This document shows positions 1 to 7,963 of a DNA stretch of 64,000 bases, in pieces. The notes under the pieces were generated by a model, which saw only the letters and a list, made by a program, of their open reading frames with translations, had not been told where the DNA came from and did no database searches. Source of the DNA: Prevotella pectinovora (GTDB lineage Bacteria > Bacteroidota > Bacteroidia > Bacteroidales > Bacteroidaceae). The DNA is taken from assembly GCF_000834015.1 (NCBI RefSeq), contig NZ_JXQI01000003.1, positions 1 through 64,000 of the forward strand. Direction: 5' to 3'. Positions within the stretch are counted from its first letter, which is position 1; each line of letters begins with the position of its first letter. Position numbers and translations under genes: made by a program.

Positions 1-11
1 AATGTTATATA

Positions 12-41
12 TATAGGTATGGCGCAGAAGCCATACCTATA
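12..41 (-). terminator. Hairpin, probable terminator after the toxin gene
   Basis: A 12-bp perfect inverted repeat, TATAGGTATGGC (12-23) and GCCATACCTATA (30-41), with a 6-nt loop. It lies downstream of the minus-strand toxin gene. A near-identical sequence recurs at 4595-4633, also after a minus-strand gene, so it is probably a terminator module copied within the island. No strong U-tract follows, so termination efficiency is uncertain. Confidence 0.5.
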
Positions 42-88
42 TACTCTTCGAGAATTAGTATATATTCTTATCAACAGTGTCGGCAGAC

Positions 89-175
89 TTAAAAACAGGA
101 ATTCCTGAAAATCCTGCCACGCCGCCTTAGATTGTCTAAGATTTTCATGTCTTTTTCGTTCATAATAGCCTCCAT
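89..175 (-). pseudogene. Tiny ORF or antitoxin remnant after the toxin gene
   Basis: A 28-codon minus-strand ORF (starting MEAIMNEKDMKILDNL) begins 15 nt after the toxin stop, where an antitoxin gene would be expected. It ends early. The overlapping frame then stays open for about 24 codons (GVAGFSGIPVFKSADTV), which could mean a frameshifted small gene. I recognise no family in either frame. It may be non-coding. Confidence 0.2.
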
Positions 176-190
176 TTTAGATAAGCGATT

Positions 191-508
191 TCATTTCCTG
201 AATAATTTTCCATAATGTCCATGATAGTCACAAATATCTTCTATAGTAATGGTTGAAGCTGCAATATCCAGTCGCATAATACATCTGAAAGGATGCTTAA
301 GCGTAACTGCATAGATACCACCTACAGGCAGATAATTTAGTCTATGGAAATGTCCAGGAAGTTCAAACAGCTGCTTCATGTTTACAATCTTACCCAACTG
401 TTTTATCAGTTTAAAAAGCGAAGCTGCTATTTCCTTGCCAAACCGTTTCCTGCAAGTTGCCTCACTAACGAGGCAACCTGACAACTTCTTGTTCTTTTTG
501 ATTTTCAT
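191..508 (-). CDS. RelE/ParE-superfamily (HigB-like) toxin
   Basis: A 105-aa basic protein. The C-terminal half has the layout of HigB/RelE-type toxins: a strand ending in YAVTLKHPFRCIM, then a strand leading into ITIEDICDYHGHYGK, where the family carries an I-x-x-I-x-DYH-type ending. Family members are mRNA interferases that cleave ribosome-bound transcripts and are neutralised by a cognate antitoxin. The gene is last in a minus-strand series (1611 down to 191). No convincing antitoxin is seen on either side: the preceding gene encodes a 41-aa peptide and the following ORF is degenerate. It may be an orphan toxin or use an unrecognised partner. Confidence 0.7.
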   Translation of the reverse strand: MKIKKNKKLSGCLVSEATCRKRFGKEIAASLFKLIKQLGKIVNMKQLFELPGHFHRLNYLPVGGIYAVTLKHPFRCIMRLDIAASTITIEDICDYHGHYGKLFRK

Positions 509-525
509 TGCATACCCTTTCTTGA

Positions 526-651
526 TTACTTCTTACCCCCAAAAGAAGGTTTTCCGCCAGTCATGACCACAATGAGATCCAACACTTTTTTGGCATAAGT
601 TAGAAACGTATCTGCCTCATTTTGAGAAAGATTATTGTTTTTTTTCTTCAT
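526..651 (-). CDS. Small hypothetical protein, 41 aa
   Basis: The ORF starts MKKKNNNLSQNEADTF and ends GGKPSFGGKK, with stop at 526-528. It sits 17 nt upstream of the toxin start and 20 nt downstream of the preceding gene, so it fits the same transcript. It has a basic N-terminus, one predicted helix (LTYAKKVLDLIVVM) and a glycine/lysine-rich tail. No family is recognised. Its position before the toxin makes it a candidate partner, but it has no recognisable DNA-binding fold. Coding status rests on spacing alone. Confidence 0.4.
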   Translation of the reverse strand: MKKKNNNLSQNEADTFLTYAKKVLDLIVVMTGGKPSFGGKK

Positions 652-671
652 AAATATTTTTTTTATTGTTA

Positions 672-1046
672 TTATCTAGAGGGACTCATTTCTATAGATT
701 TATCCCCTTTTTCAATTTTTATAGTATATTTCCTGTAGAGAGCGTAGGCCGCGAAACCAAGGATCATTGCCAATTCTCCAGCACTTATGGTTGCTGTTCC
801 AATAGTAAGTCCCATAGCTGTTGCTCCCATAACACTCCCTGCTAAAGAAGTGCCACCAGTAAACGGGGCAGCGGCTATACCGCCTGTCAAGGCTAAAGCT
901 CCTAATCCAATTGCTGCCTTGGCTTTCTTTCTTTTTGAACGGATAGCTCTTGCAAATGTTTTGGCGTATGGACCTTCGATTCTTATTGAATCAGCCTTGT
1001 TCTTCAACGCCACCTCTAACTCTTGTTTGTTTCTTACGGTAACCAT
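672..1046 (-). CDS. Hypothetical glycine-rich membrane protein, 124 aa
   Basis: The N-terminal 40 residues are polar and basic (RSKRKKAKA). A long Gly/Ala/Thr-rich hydrophobic stretch follows (about residues 44-110) that could form two or three transmembrane helices of the glycine-zipper kind. The tail is short and charged (KIEKGDKSIEMS). The start lies 1 nt past the preceding stop, so the two genes are probably translationally coupled. I recognise no family. A membrane-inserting role is inferred only from composition. Confidence 0.6.
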   Translation of the reverse strand: MVTVRNKQELEVALKNKADSIRIEGPYAKTFARAIRSKRKKAKAAIGLGALALTGGIAAAPFTGGTSLAGSVMGATAMGLTIGTATISAGELAMILGFAAYALYRKYTIKIEKGDKSIEMSPSR

Positions 1047-1047
1047 A

Positions 1048-1611
1048 TTAGTCGTTATTTTGATTGTTAGTAAAATCTGAATTGATATCAGGGCAAGTGG
1101 ATGTCGTGTGATTCTCCGCCCTTTTCGCTTTGTTGCGTTCGGATATCTCTCTTGACAACTTTCTCCAATAGTTTTCCTGTTTCGGGTTCTTCTCTTTATC
1201 CTCTGCCAGATGGTTTTGCGCGAATGCGATAATTGTGATTCTGCGTTTGAATGGCATATCGTCTAGCGACTGTACGCTCCATTTTAAATCCGTATCCTTG
1301 TCGATATAGGTGGAAACACAATCGTTGAACCCTGACAATTCCTGCATCATGAGTTCTTCGTCTTGTCTGTACGATAGTATCACGATGAAGTATGCAGGCT
1401 TGCAGCCCGTCTTTTTTATCTCGTCGAAAGCTATTTCTGACAGTTCTCCTATGCTTTTGTCGTCTTCCGCCTTTACGGCAATTATCGGTTTTCTGCCGAT
1501 GGATACCTTTTCAAAGTCGGCTTTGCCAAGCTTGATGACCCAATCGCCTTGAGCTGTGTCTTCAAGAAACATATTTGTGATTTCTTGTTCTTTCTGGATT
1601 ATTTGTATCAT
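1048..1611 (-). CDS. Hypothetical protein, 187 aa
   Basis: An intact soluble protein of mixed alpha/beta character: hydrophobic strands such as PIIAVKA, AYFIVILSY and ITIIAFAQ alternate with charged helices, and the C-terminal 50 residues are hydrophilic and probably disordered. No catalytic motif or family is recognised. It is the first gene of a minus-strand unit with its own promoter (-7 element at 1965-1972) and a leader of about 345 nt that contains a folded region (1665-1750). The next gene starts 1 nt downstream. Confidence 0.6.
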   Translation of the reverse strand: MIQIIQKEQEITNMFLEDTAQGDWVIKLGKADFEKVSIGRKPIIAVKAEDDKSIGELSEIAFDEIKKTGCKPAYFIVILSYRQDEELMMQELSGFNDCVSTYIDKDTDLKWSVQSLDDMPFKRRITIIAFAQNHLAEDKEKNPKQENYWRKLSREISERNKAKRAENHTTSTCPDINSDFTNNQNND

Positions 1612-1664
1612 AATCTTTTGTTTTTATTTGTTGATTACCTTCGGAAACCATTTGGTATAAATAC

Positions 1665-1750
1665 AGGTAGGCTTCCAACTACCCTTTTAGTTCCTTGCTG
1701 GTTGTGGAAAAGACCCGGGGGAAACTATCAAGATAGTAGGAAGCCTAATA
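1665..1750 (-). ncRNA. Candidate structured RNA in the 5' leader
   Basis: An outer 9-bp perfect stem, TAGGCTTCC (1668-1676) with GGAAGCCTA (1739-1747), encloses a second pairing region (TAGTTCC with GGAAACTA) and a small hairpin ACTATC-AA-GATAGT (1724-1737). The segment lies between a clear minus-strand promoter and the start codon at 1611, so it would be transcribed as part of a long leader. It matches no riboswitch class I know. The function (regulatory leader, processed RNA, or none) is unknown. Confidence 0.35.
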
Positions 1751-1964
1751 TCATTATGTATCTGACTTACAAACTAATCTTCTTCAGTATCGCCCCTAAT
1801 CAAATTTCCACATTTGCAAGGTGTGAAGAATCTCATTTGCTATTGATTTATTTGTTATGTCATGATTTCTTTGTTCTTTTATTATTGTTATTTACTTAAA
1901 GTGAAACTCTCATGTGGATATTGCTGTCATATTAGAGTCGTCACTTTGTTCTTTCTTTCTGGTG

Positions 1965-1972
1965 CAAAAGTA
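1965..1972 (-). promoter_or_regulatory. Bacteroidota-type promoter for the 1611-191 unit
   Basis: On the minus strand the sequence reads TACTTTTG, a match to the Bacteroidota -7 consensus TAnnTTTG, with a TTTG about 21 nt upstream as a -33 element. It lies just downstream of the preceding gene's terminator and directs transcription toward the gene at 1048-1611, leaving a leader of about 345 nt. Confidence 0.65.
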
Positions 1973-1985
1973 TAAAGAATAAAGC

Positions 1986-2019
1986 AAGCGTGGCAAATTC
2001 AAAAAAACTTGCCACGCTT
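1986..2019 (-). terminator. Terminator after the 679-aa gene
   Basis: An 11-bp perfect inverted repeat, AAGCGTGGCAA (1986-1996) and TTGCCACGCTT (2009-2019), 38 nt downstream of the stop of the gene at 2057-4096. T-rich sequence lies on both sides, so it may act in both directions. Confidence 0.65.
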
Positions 2020-2056
2020 ATTTTATCCGAATATCTTATTAATTGTTGATATTCAA

Positions 2057-4096
2057 TTACATACGATTAGATTCTACTTGCTTCCTTTCTAAAAGGAATT
2101 CAAAATCTGCCTTTTTCTTTGAATTGAGGCATAATTCGATTATTTCGACCTGATTCTTCAAGCCTTTTTCCTCTAAGTCTGCTTGGGTCTTAGAACAAGA
2201 CACTTTAGTAACATACGAATGATTGAAGATACTCTTTATGACATCCTCTCTCTTTCCTTTATATTCACTCAAGACCTTATCATCATATACTCCACGACAG
2301 AAAAGATTGTAGCATGCCTTAGGACCAAAGCTTTTCTTATAGGCTATCGTTTTGTCGGGTTCTATTGACAGCAAACCGCTTCTATATGCAAAATATATGA
2401 CCATTGTCAGACGATTTATAGTTCTGTCATCTGCTTCTATCTTTTCTTTTATCAGTTGTTTGATCTGTTTCTCCATAGCAGCCTTCTGGTTTCCCGTCAC
2501 GGTATCCTTACGCTCCAATTCAATTTTGTCAGAACTGCTGTCATTAAGTTTTAAGGGAAGTAGACTATTCAGTCTGCTGTTATATATGCGATGCTCTTTA
2601 TCCTCGATTATAACTTGGTTGTTGTCTATAGACTTGTTGAACAGCTTTATATATAGGAAGGCATCATTTCCTATTGCCATCGATTTTATGGTGTGCAGCC
2701 TGTTCGACGCTTTAAGAATCTCAAGGTATCTGTTATCATTTTCCTGACTGCATTTCATCATTATCATAGAAAAGCCCTCTTTCTCATACTTCCCCTCAAA
2801 GAGGTGCTTGAAGAAAGCCTCTGAAGCAGGATGCTCCTCGTCTATATAAATGATAAAGCCTTGTGCCACAACGCTTTCTTCAATATACATTTTGCTGCGG
2901 AGCCCATCGAAAGAAAGCCCCGTCAGTGCCAACAGATCCTTCTCCTCATATTTCTTCAAGGAATAATGGGAGCAGTCTTGCGGATAAACGCCAACAAGAG
3001 GACGCACCTGCATCTTGACCTTCGGCTGTAGCAGCACATTGGAATATACGATGTCCTTTTCCTTATAATGCAGAATCTTATAAGGCACATTCTCCAAGAC
3101 TGCTGCAATACCCAGATGCTCCTGTATCCGACGAACCAGACAGTCAAGCACATCCGGATTCCAGACAAAACCCTCAACAAGCTCCAGCATATTCTTCAAG
3201 TCATCTGCACGGACAGACAGTTGGGTCAGCAAAGTCAAGTCTTCTTCAGTTTTGAACATACTCCACCTCAGTAGTCTCAAGACGATTTGCTCTGTCGAGA
3301 AACCAGCCAATCGCCCATACTTCTGTTCCATAGTGTTTATCAGCTGCTCGATTGACGTTTCTGACGTTTGTGAATCCTTGTCCTGATACACAAATCTGAA
3401 CATACTCCTTGTCGGAATACCTAAATCATCAACCAGCTGCAGGCTTCTCCCCACAGGAAATTTTCCTTCTTTTATCTTCCGTAGCAGAAGGTTCTTTATT
3501 TCCTTATGCCATACTATAACGAGCTTGGGTTTCAGGTCGTGCAGAACATCCAAAAAAGCACAGAAGTCTTCATCCTCCCTTACCGCCAATGCTTCTTTAA
3601 CGCCATACATACTCGTATGGGTAAGACTCATTTTCGTGAAATGCTGTATATAATTATAGAACGCAAGATTATTCCAATACCTTTTCTGCTCCTCTGGTTC
3701 CATACAGTCTTGTGTTCCGGTTATATAGAGAAGGAATTCCTTGAAAGACTCATAACCCATAAAACCACTAAAATAGCAATTGAAGGCTTCATAAGTGGTA
3801 TACCGCAAGTCATACCCTGTCGTATCATCCACTTCACTGACTGCCCATTGGCATATTTTGTCATACTTCCTGCTGTTGCTGTTCAGAACACAGTCTGCAT
3901 AATGCTCACACGCCTCTTGCTTACACCAGTGATTGATGCCAACTACCAAAGTCCCTCCTTCTCTCCATTCCTCGGTTATCCGAGGATTGAAAAGATACTT
4001 TGTCTTTTTATGCCCTCTCCCCATACATCTTTTCAGCAATGTATTATAGAAGCTCGATGACTGACTGTCTATATATTTTTTTGCCTGTTCATCCAT
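2057..4096 (-). CDS. Large hypothetical protein with uracil-DNA-glycosylase-like N-terminus
   Basis: A 679-aa protein. Residues 49-200 resemble the uracil-DNA-glycosylase superfamily fold: a strand ending in LVVGINHW (50-57), where family members carry a G-E/N-x-x-Y/W water-activating loop; then YWNNLAFYNYIQHF (140-153) and a late strand VIVWHKE (193-199). Cysteines at 58, 63, 69 and 82 could hold a metal or Fe-S cluster, as in some glycosylase families. The remaining 450 residues are mostly helical and unrecognised. The gene has its own promoter (4236-4243) and terminator (1986-2019) and lies between the AAA+ operon and the toxin-ending unit. Catalysis is unproven, and the fold assignment is pattern-based. 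Confidence 0.55.
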   Translation of the reverse strand: MDEQAKKYIDSQSSSFYNTLLKRCMGRGHKKTKYLFNPRITEEWREGGTLVVGINHWCKQEACEHYADCVLNSNSRKYDKICQWAVSEVDDTTGYDLRYTTYEAFNCYFSGFMGYESFKEFLLYITGTQDCMEPEEQKRYWNNLAFYNYIQHFTKMSLTHTSMYGVKEALAVREDEDFCAFLDVLHDLKPKLVIVWHKEIKNLLLRKIKEGKFPVGRSLQLVDDLGIPTRSMFRFVYQDKDSQTSETSIEQLINTMEQKYGRLAGFSTEQIVLRLLRWSMFKTEEDLTLLTQLSVRADDLKNMLELVEGFVWNPDVLDCLVRRIQEHLGIAAVLENVPYKILHYKEKDIVYSNVLLQPKVKMQVRPLVGVYPQDCSHYSLKKYEEKDLLALTGLSFDGLRSKMYIEESVVAQGFIIYIDEEHPASEAFFKHLFEGKYEKEGFSMIMMKCSQENDNRYLEILKASNRLHTIKSMAIGNDAFLYIKLFNKSIDNNQVIIEDKEHRIYNSRLNSLLPLKLNDSSSDKIELERKDTVTGNQKAAMEKQIKQLIKEKIEADDRTINRLTMVIYFAYRSGLLSIEPDKTIAYKKSFGPKACYNLFCRGVYDDKVLSEYKGKREDVIKSIFNHSYVTKVSCSKTQADLEEKGLKNQVEIIELCLNSKKKADFEFLLERKQVESNRM

Positions 4097-4235
4097 CTGT
4101 GGTTTATTTGACTAGTACGACGTGGGGTCGATGAAATGTAAGTGACCTGTTTTTATTTTCTAACGAATACTATTGCTGTTTTAAATTCTTAAATATCAAA
4201 AGCTTGTAAGTATTAATCGCTATAGTCACTGAGGA

Positions 4236-4243
4236 CAAAGTTA
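4236..4243 (-). promoter_or_regulatory. Promoter for the 679-aa gene
   Basis: The minus strand reads TAACTTTG, a match to TAnnTTTG, about 140 nt upstream of the start codon at 4096. No clear -33 TTTG was found at the usual distance. Confidence 0.5.
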
Positions 4244-4296
4244 CTGATTATTTCCGTATTGCAGATGACTTCAACAATGTTTTTTTAGACAATCTG

Positions 4297-4398
4297 TCAT
4301 ACAGCGTCGCAACAGGTGAACGGCAATGCTCCTACCAGTTCAGGCTTTTCGAGCCAGTTAAAATCTGCAAAAACTAATAGTCGTTCCTTTTTTGTCAT
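4297..4398 (-). pseudogene. hipA N-terminal remnant
   Basis: A 33-codon ORF beginning MTKKERLLVFADFNWLEKP and continuing ELVGAL. This matches the start of HipA-family serine/threonine kinase toxins of Bacteroidota, which open with a YADFDWLK..ELIGEL pattern, but the reading frame diverges right after and stops. No other hipA sequence or hipB gene is visible nearby, so this is read as the stump of a deleted toxin-antitoxin locus. Confidence 0.5.
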
Positions 4399-4594
4399 TG
4401 CCTTAATCTCACTTATAATATGCAAATATGGGCAATTTACTTCATTATAAGATGGGTTACGTGGACTTTTTATATATAATTAAGGCTATATCAGCTATCT
4501 GCCACAAGTTGATTAATTAGTGTCTGATGAATTAATTCACAGTCACTATTTATATATTCCTCTATCCATCGTATGATACGATTTATGTGTTATT

Positions 4595-4633
4595 AATGTT
4601 ATATATATAGGTATGGCGCAGACGCCATACCTA
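4595..4633 (-). terminator. Terminal hairpin of the AAA+ operon
   Basis: A 10-bp perfect stem, AGGTATGGCG (4609-4618) and CGCCATACCT (4623-4632), with a 4-nt loop CAGA, 21 nt after the stop of the AAA+ ATPase gene. The hairpin and its AT-rich flank (4595-4633) match positions 1-39 of the window with one internal difference. Confidence 0.6.
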
Positions 4634-4653
4634 CCTTCTATTATTCCTGTATT

Positions 4654-6177
4654 TTATTTTGTTATTTCTCCAGTTGTTGCATCCTTGAAATTATTCTCCT
4701 TGAATGCTTTGTTCATGTTCTCAATCTGTTTCTTGCAGGATTTGGAAATGCTTATAGTCTTGCTTGCGATATCCTTCAAAAGTCGCTCATCAAGAGTCGT
4801 ACCTTTATTCTCCAAACTGTCTATAAAGCACTTCTCCACTGCTTCGTTCACCACCGACTCAATGTCTGCACCGTTAAAGCCGTCGGTTATCTGACTGACA
4901 GAATTCAATGCCGTTTCGTCAAGGCTTTTCTTCTTTTTACCAATATGGATTTTGAAGATAGCCTTTCGCTCTTCCTTATTCGGCAAGTTAACACAGAATA
5001 TCTCGTCAAAGCGTCCTTTACGCTTCAGTTCTGGAGGCAGATTGTCTGCATTGTTGGCTGTAGCAATAACATAAACGCTACTCTGCTTCTCCTGCATCCA
5101 TGAGAGGAAATACCCGAACATACGTGTCATAATGTCGTTGTTGCCACCGACACCCGAAAAGGCTTTCTCTATCTCGTCAATCCAGAGAACGCAAGGTGCA
5201 GCAGCCTCAGCAATCTTTATAGCCTTACGTAAGTTGCCTTCACTCTCGCCAACATACTTTCCCATCATACTGCCCATGTCAAGTTTCAACAAAGGTGTGT
5301 TAAACAATGCTGCTGATGCCTTTGCACAAAGTGATTTTCCACAGCCTGGCATACCAACAATAAAGACACCTTTAGGTATTGACACTCCAAATTCCTGAGC
5401 CTTTGGCAAGTCTGTAATCACCCTTGACTTATTCTTCAGGTAATCCTTCAGGGCATTCATGCCTCCTATGCTATCCAGAGACGCAGGAGTGTCAATCAGT
5501 TCCAACAACCCGGATTTCTTTACCATCGATTTCTTCTGCTGAAGAATCATCTCCGTATCCTCTGCACTCAACGAGCCGTTGCTGCTCATCGCCATATCAA
5601 GCATTCGGTCAATCTCAAAGCTTGTCATTCCTTTCAAAGACGGCATTAGCTTCTTCCTGTCCTCATCTTTGAAATTGTCGTAGCAGTTCACCTCTATATG
5701 CTCGTCTATGAGCTGATTGATTTCCTCTTCTTCTGGGAATGGAATATCCAAATAAGATACATACTTCTCCAATTCTTGTGGCACATTTAGAATAGAGGAG
5801 ACTATAATGACGGTTGTATTATATTCCCTGTCATACAACTTACGCTGAGCTATCAACTGAAGCAAAGTCTTGATTGCCGGCTCTTCTATAAAATCTTGAA
5901 TATCCTTCAACACCAAGAACTTTTCCTTGAGATTAGATTCAACAGTATACTTCTCCTTCAAGAAAAACTCCAATGTGTCTTTATCTCCTAATCCTTGACA
6001 TTCCTTTGTCTTGAAGTTGGTAGTACCAGTTGCAGGATTCCATTCAAACACCTTGCTATTGCCAACAATCTCCTCTATGATTTCATCTATACGGACAAAA
6101 TCATAATCGTTGATATAGATAATAGGTGTATTGACATCTATCATCTTCTGAAAATCAGATATAATCTTCTTGTTCAT
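4654..6177 (-). CDS. AAA+ ATPase of the Ycf46 type
   Basis: A 507-aa protein. An N-terminal alpha/beta domain (about 1-220) is followed by one classical AAA+ module (about 230-455): Walker A GMPGCGKS (275-282), Walker B VLWIDEIEK (330-338), sensor-1 ATANNAD (372-378), and arginines in PELKRKGRFDE that fit the arginine finger. The overall arrangement resembles cyanobacterial/plastid Ycf46-like ATPases. Such ATPases form ring oligomers that remodel partner proteins; the substrate here is unknown. It is the last gene of the minus-strand operon starting near 12304, with a terminator just beyond. It is probably the energy-using component of the locus. Confidence 0.85.
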   Translation of the reverse strand: MNKKIISDFQKMIDVNTPIIYINDYDFVRIDEIIEEIVGNSKVFEWNPATGTTNFKTKECQGLGDKDTLEFFLKEKYTVESNLKEKFLVLKDIQDFIEEPAIKTLLQLIAQRKLYDREYNTTVIIVSSILNVPQELEKYVSYLDIPFPEEEEINQLIDEHIEVNCYDNFKDEDRKKLMPSLKGMTSFEIDRMLDMAMSSNGSLSAEDTEMILQQKKSMVKKSGLLELIDTPASLDSIGGMNALKDYLKNKSRVITDLPKAQEFGVSIPKGVFIVGMPGCGKSLCAKASAALFNTPLLKLDMGSMMGKYVGESEGNLRKAIKIAEAAAPCVLWIDEIEKAFSGVGGNNDIMTRMFGYFLSWMQEKQSSVYVIATANNADNLPPELKRKGRFDEIFCVNLPNKEERKAIFKIHIGKKKKSLDETALNSVSQITDGFNGADIESVVNEAVEKCFIDSLENKGTTLDERLLKDIASKTISISKSCKKQIENMNKAFKENNFKDATTGEITK

Positions 6178-6188
6178 ATCGCAAGGTT

Positions 6189-7283
6189 TTAATATTTAAA
6201 CAAATGGTCAACGATGAAGCCCAACTGATTAGAAAAAGATGACTTAGCAAAAGCGAAACCATCTATCCGATTGTCTATAGGACGATGAATCATATATTGT
6301 GCTAATGGGTAATGATAATCTTCTGCTAACTTCACAAACAAACCAGATTTTTCTTTACTATAATAGTAACGTACTAAGTCTAGGACAAACTTACGTTCCT
6401 TGAAAAACACATCCGATTCATCAAGGTCATCATATTTAACTTCTGCTTCAGCTCTAGTAGCTTTCCAATCAAGCATTACAGAAGTACTCCATAATGAGGT
6501 AAATTCCTGTAGTAATTTCTTGACATCTCGAACTATTTCCTCATCATAAGCTGTTTTTTTCGTTATAAAGCCTATTTTTTCAGATTTCCATCTACAAATT
6601 AAATTATCTATTTTTTCTTTTGCTTCAGGAGTCAACATAGCCAACTTTCGAGCCACGTCAAATTTATTAGATTTCACAAAGTCTATAGCCTCTTGATTGT
6701 GAAGTTCTGCAGCCTTTTCTATCAGTTCTTTGCCACGCACGAGGTCTTTGTCGAAGTTACTTCCATCACTTTTTGTAAATCCCTCAAATGCAAGTTTTCC
6801 TTGTTTAAACAAGAATTCAGGGTCTTCCTTATTTTTGTATTTACTGAATACATCCCACCATTCACCATCAGAAATCTCCTCAGAATACTGCTTAAATATA
6901 AACTTGGCACCTTCATATTGGCTAAGCAAGTACTTACGTAAAGAATCATAATTCTTAGGCGTTCTTTTTTCGCAATCATGCCAATACCCAAACAGAGAGT
7001 AGATATCATGAATTTGAGAATTATCGAATCGTTCTTTCAAGAATAGTTCAAGCACATAAAAATATGCATGTTCATCAAGTTCTTCATTTATTAAAGACTC
7101 TACAGAATGTGCTAATTCAGTTTCTCCCAACTGTCTCAACCATCTCGATAGGCGATTATCCTTTATCAATGGCCACAAATCTTGTACGTTGAGGTTCTGA
7201 CGCAAAGAATCAAGCGAGAAGTGTTCCTCCCCGCCTGATTTTATTCTTATTCTTATCGGTTTGGCTTTAGCTATTATGCGCAT
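6189..7283 (-). CDS. Sel1-like repeat protein with an uncharacterised N-terminal domain
   Basis: A 364-aa protein. The N-terminus has a distinctive GGEEHFSLDSLRQ stretch followed by RLSRWLRQLGE (about residues 17-54), which looks like a small conserved binding module that I cannot name. Residues about 155-210 (LFKQGKLAFEGF..KGKELIEKAAELHNQEAIDF pattern) fit one or two Sel1-type helical repeats. The C-terminal third is helical. No signal peptide is present, so it is cytoplasmic. It lies 4 nt after the preceding gene and 11 nt before the AAA+ gene, so it probably works with the ATPase as an adaptor or scaffold (inference). Confidence 0.55.
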   Translation of the reverse strand: MRIIAKAKPIRIRIKSGGEEHFSLDSLRQNLNVQDLWPLIKDNRLSRWLRQLGETELAHSVESLINEELDEHAYFYVLELFLKERFDNSQIHDIYSLFGYWHDCEKRTPKNYDSLRKYLLSQYEGAKFIFKQYSEEISDGEWWDVFSKYKNKEDPEFLFKQGKLAFEGFTKSDGSNFDKDLVRGKELIEKAAELHNQEAIDFVKSNKFDVARKLAMLTPEAKEKIDNLICRWKSEKIGFITKKTAYDEEIVRDVKKLLQEFTSLWSTSVMLDWKATRAEAEVKYDDLDESDVFFKERKFVLDLVRYYYSKEKSGLFVKLAEDYHYPLAQYMIHRPIDNRIDGFAFAKSSFSNQLGFIVDHLFKY

Positions 7284-7287
7284 AATA

Positions 7288-7959
7288 TTATAATTCCAAC
7301 CAAGAAATCAGTTTCTTACGTGCTTTATCTAAACCTTTAGCAACAGAACGTACTACCGTTTTTGCACCTTCTGCTACATAGTTCAATCCTTTTCGTACTG
7401 CCGCTTTTGCAGCAGTTACGATAAACTTCTCTGCATTCTTTATAACTGGAACGAATACCGAAGCAGGAGGATATACCTTTGCTATTACATCACAAACGCG
7501 GTTCAATACTACCGGTACTCCACGCTCTATAACTTTATCAGCAACTGTTACAACACGAGCCACCGTAGCATCAATCAATTTGTCTGCTACTTCAATAGCA
7601 TCCAAATCCTCATTGGCAAGCTTATACGAAAGCTTTACACGGTTCAGACCTTCGTCAACAGCACTCGCAATAGCAATCGGACTTTTGTCTTCAATAGAAA
7701 AAGGTAATGTTCCTTGCTCATTAGCTATTATAATAGCAGTTGCAAATACCTTTTTCAACTTTGCTTCAGAAGCATCACCTACAGGGGAATCCAGGAATTG
7801 CTGAACCTCCTTGAACTCTTTAAGGCTCTCTACTTCTTCTTGTTCTAATTTGCGGCCAGACAACAATGACTGGAGAGCTGAATACTTGCGACTTTCACCT
7901 TCAACATGAGAAACAAACTCATTACGACCTTCATCTTCGTTATATGCAATAAACTTCAT
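7288..7959 (-). CDS. Hypothetical protein with amphipathic helices, 223 aa
   Basis: The N-terminal 70 residues are charged. The C-terminal 130 residues are a run of Ala/Val/Lys-rich amphipathic helices (for example VADKLIDATVARVVTVADKV) with a short hydrophobic stretch PPASVFVPVI. There is no signal peptide and no recognised family. The pattern would suit a membrane-peripheral or pore-forming helical bundle, but this rests on composition only. It is coupled to its neighbours by 4-nt gaps on both sides. Confidence 0.55.
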   Translation of the reverse strand: MKFIAYNEDEGRNEFVSHVEGESRKYSALQSLLSGRKLEQEEVESLKEFKEVQQFLDSPVGDASEAKLKKVFATAIIIANEQGTLPFSIEDKSPIAIASAVDEGLNRVKLSYKLANEDLDAIEVADKLIDATVARVVTVADKVIERGVPVVLNRVCDVIAKVYPPASVFVPVIKNAEKFIVTAAKAAVRKGLNYVAEGAKTVVRSVAKGLDKARKKLISWLEL

Positions 7960-7963
7960 AATC

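Larger units (their letters stand above)
4097..4653. other. Intergenic region between the AAA+ operon and the 679-aa gene
   Basis: AT-rich spacer holding, from right to left, the operon's terminal hairpin (4609-4632), a short palindrome ATCGTAT-G-ATACGAT (4568-4582), the hipA remnant (4297-4398) and the promoter for the 679-aa gene (4236-4243). I see no intact gene in it. Confidence 0.6.

Noticed and set aside
1549..1899. Plus-strand 116-aa ORF over the structured leader
   Set aside because: Hydrophobic, Leu/Phe-rich translation, opposite a transcribed leader, with no promoter or family.
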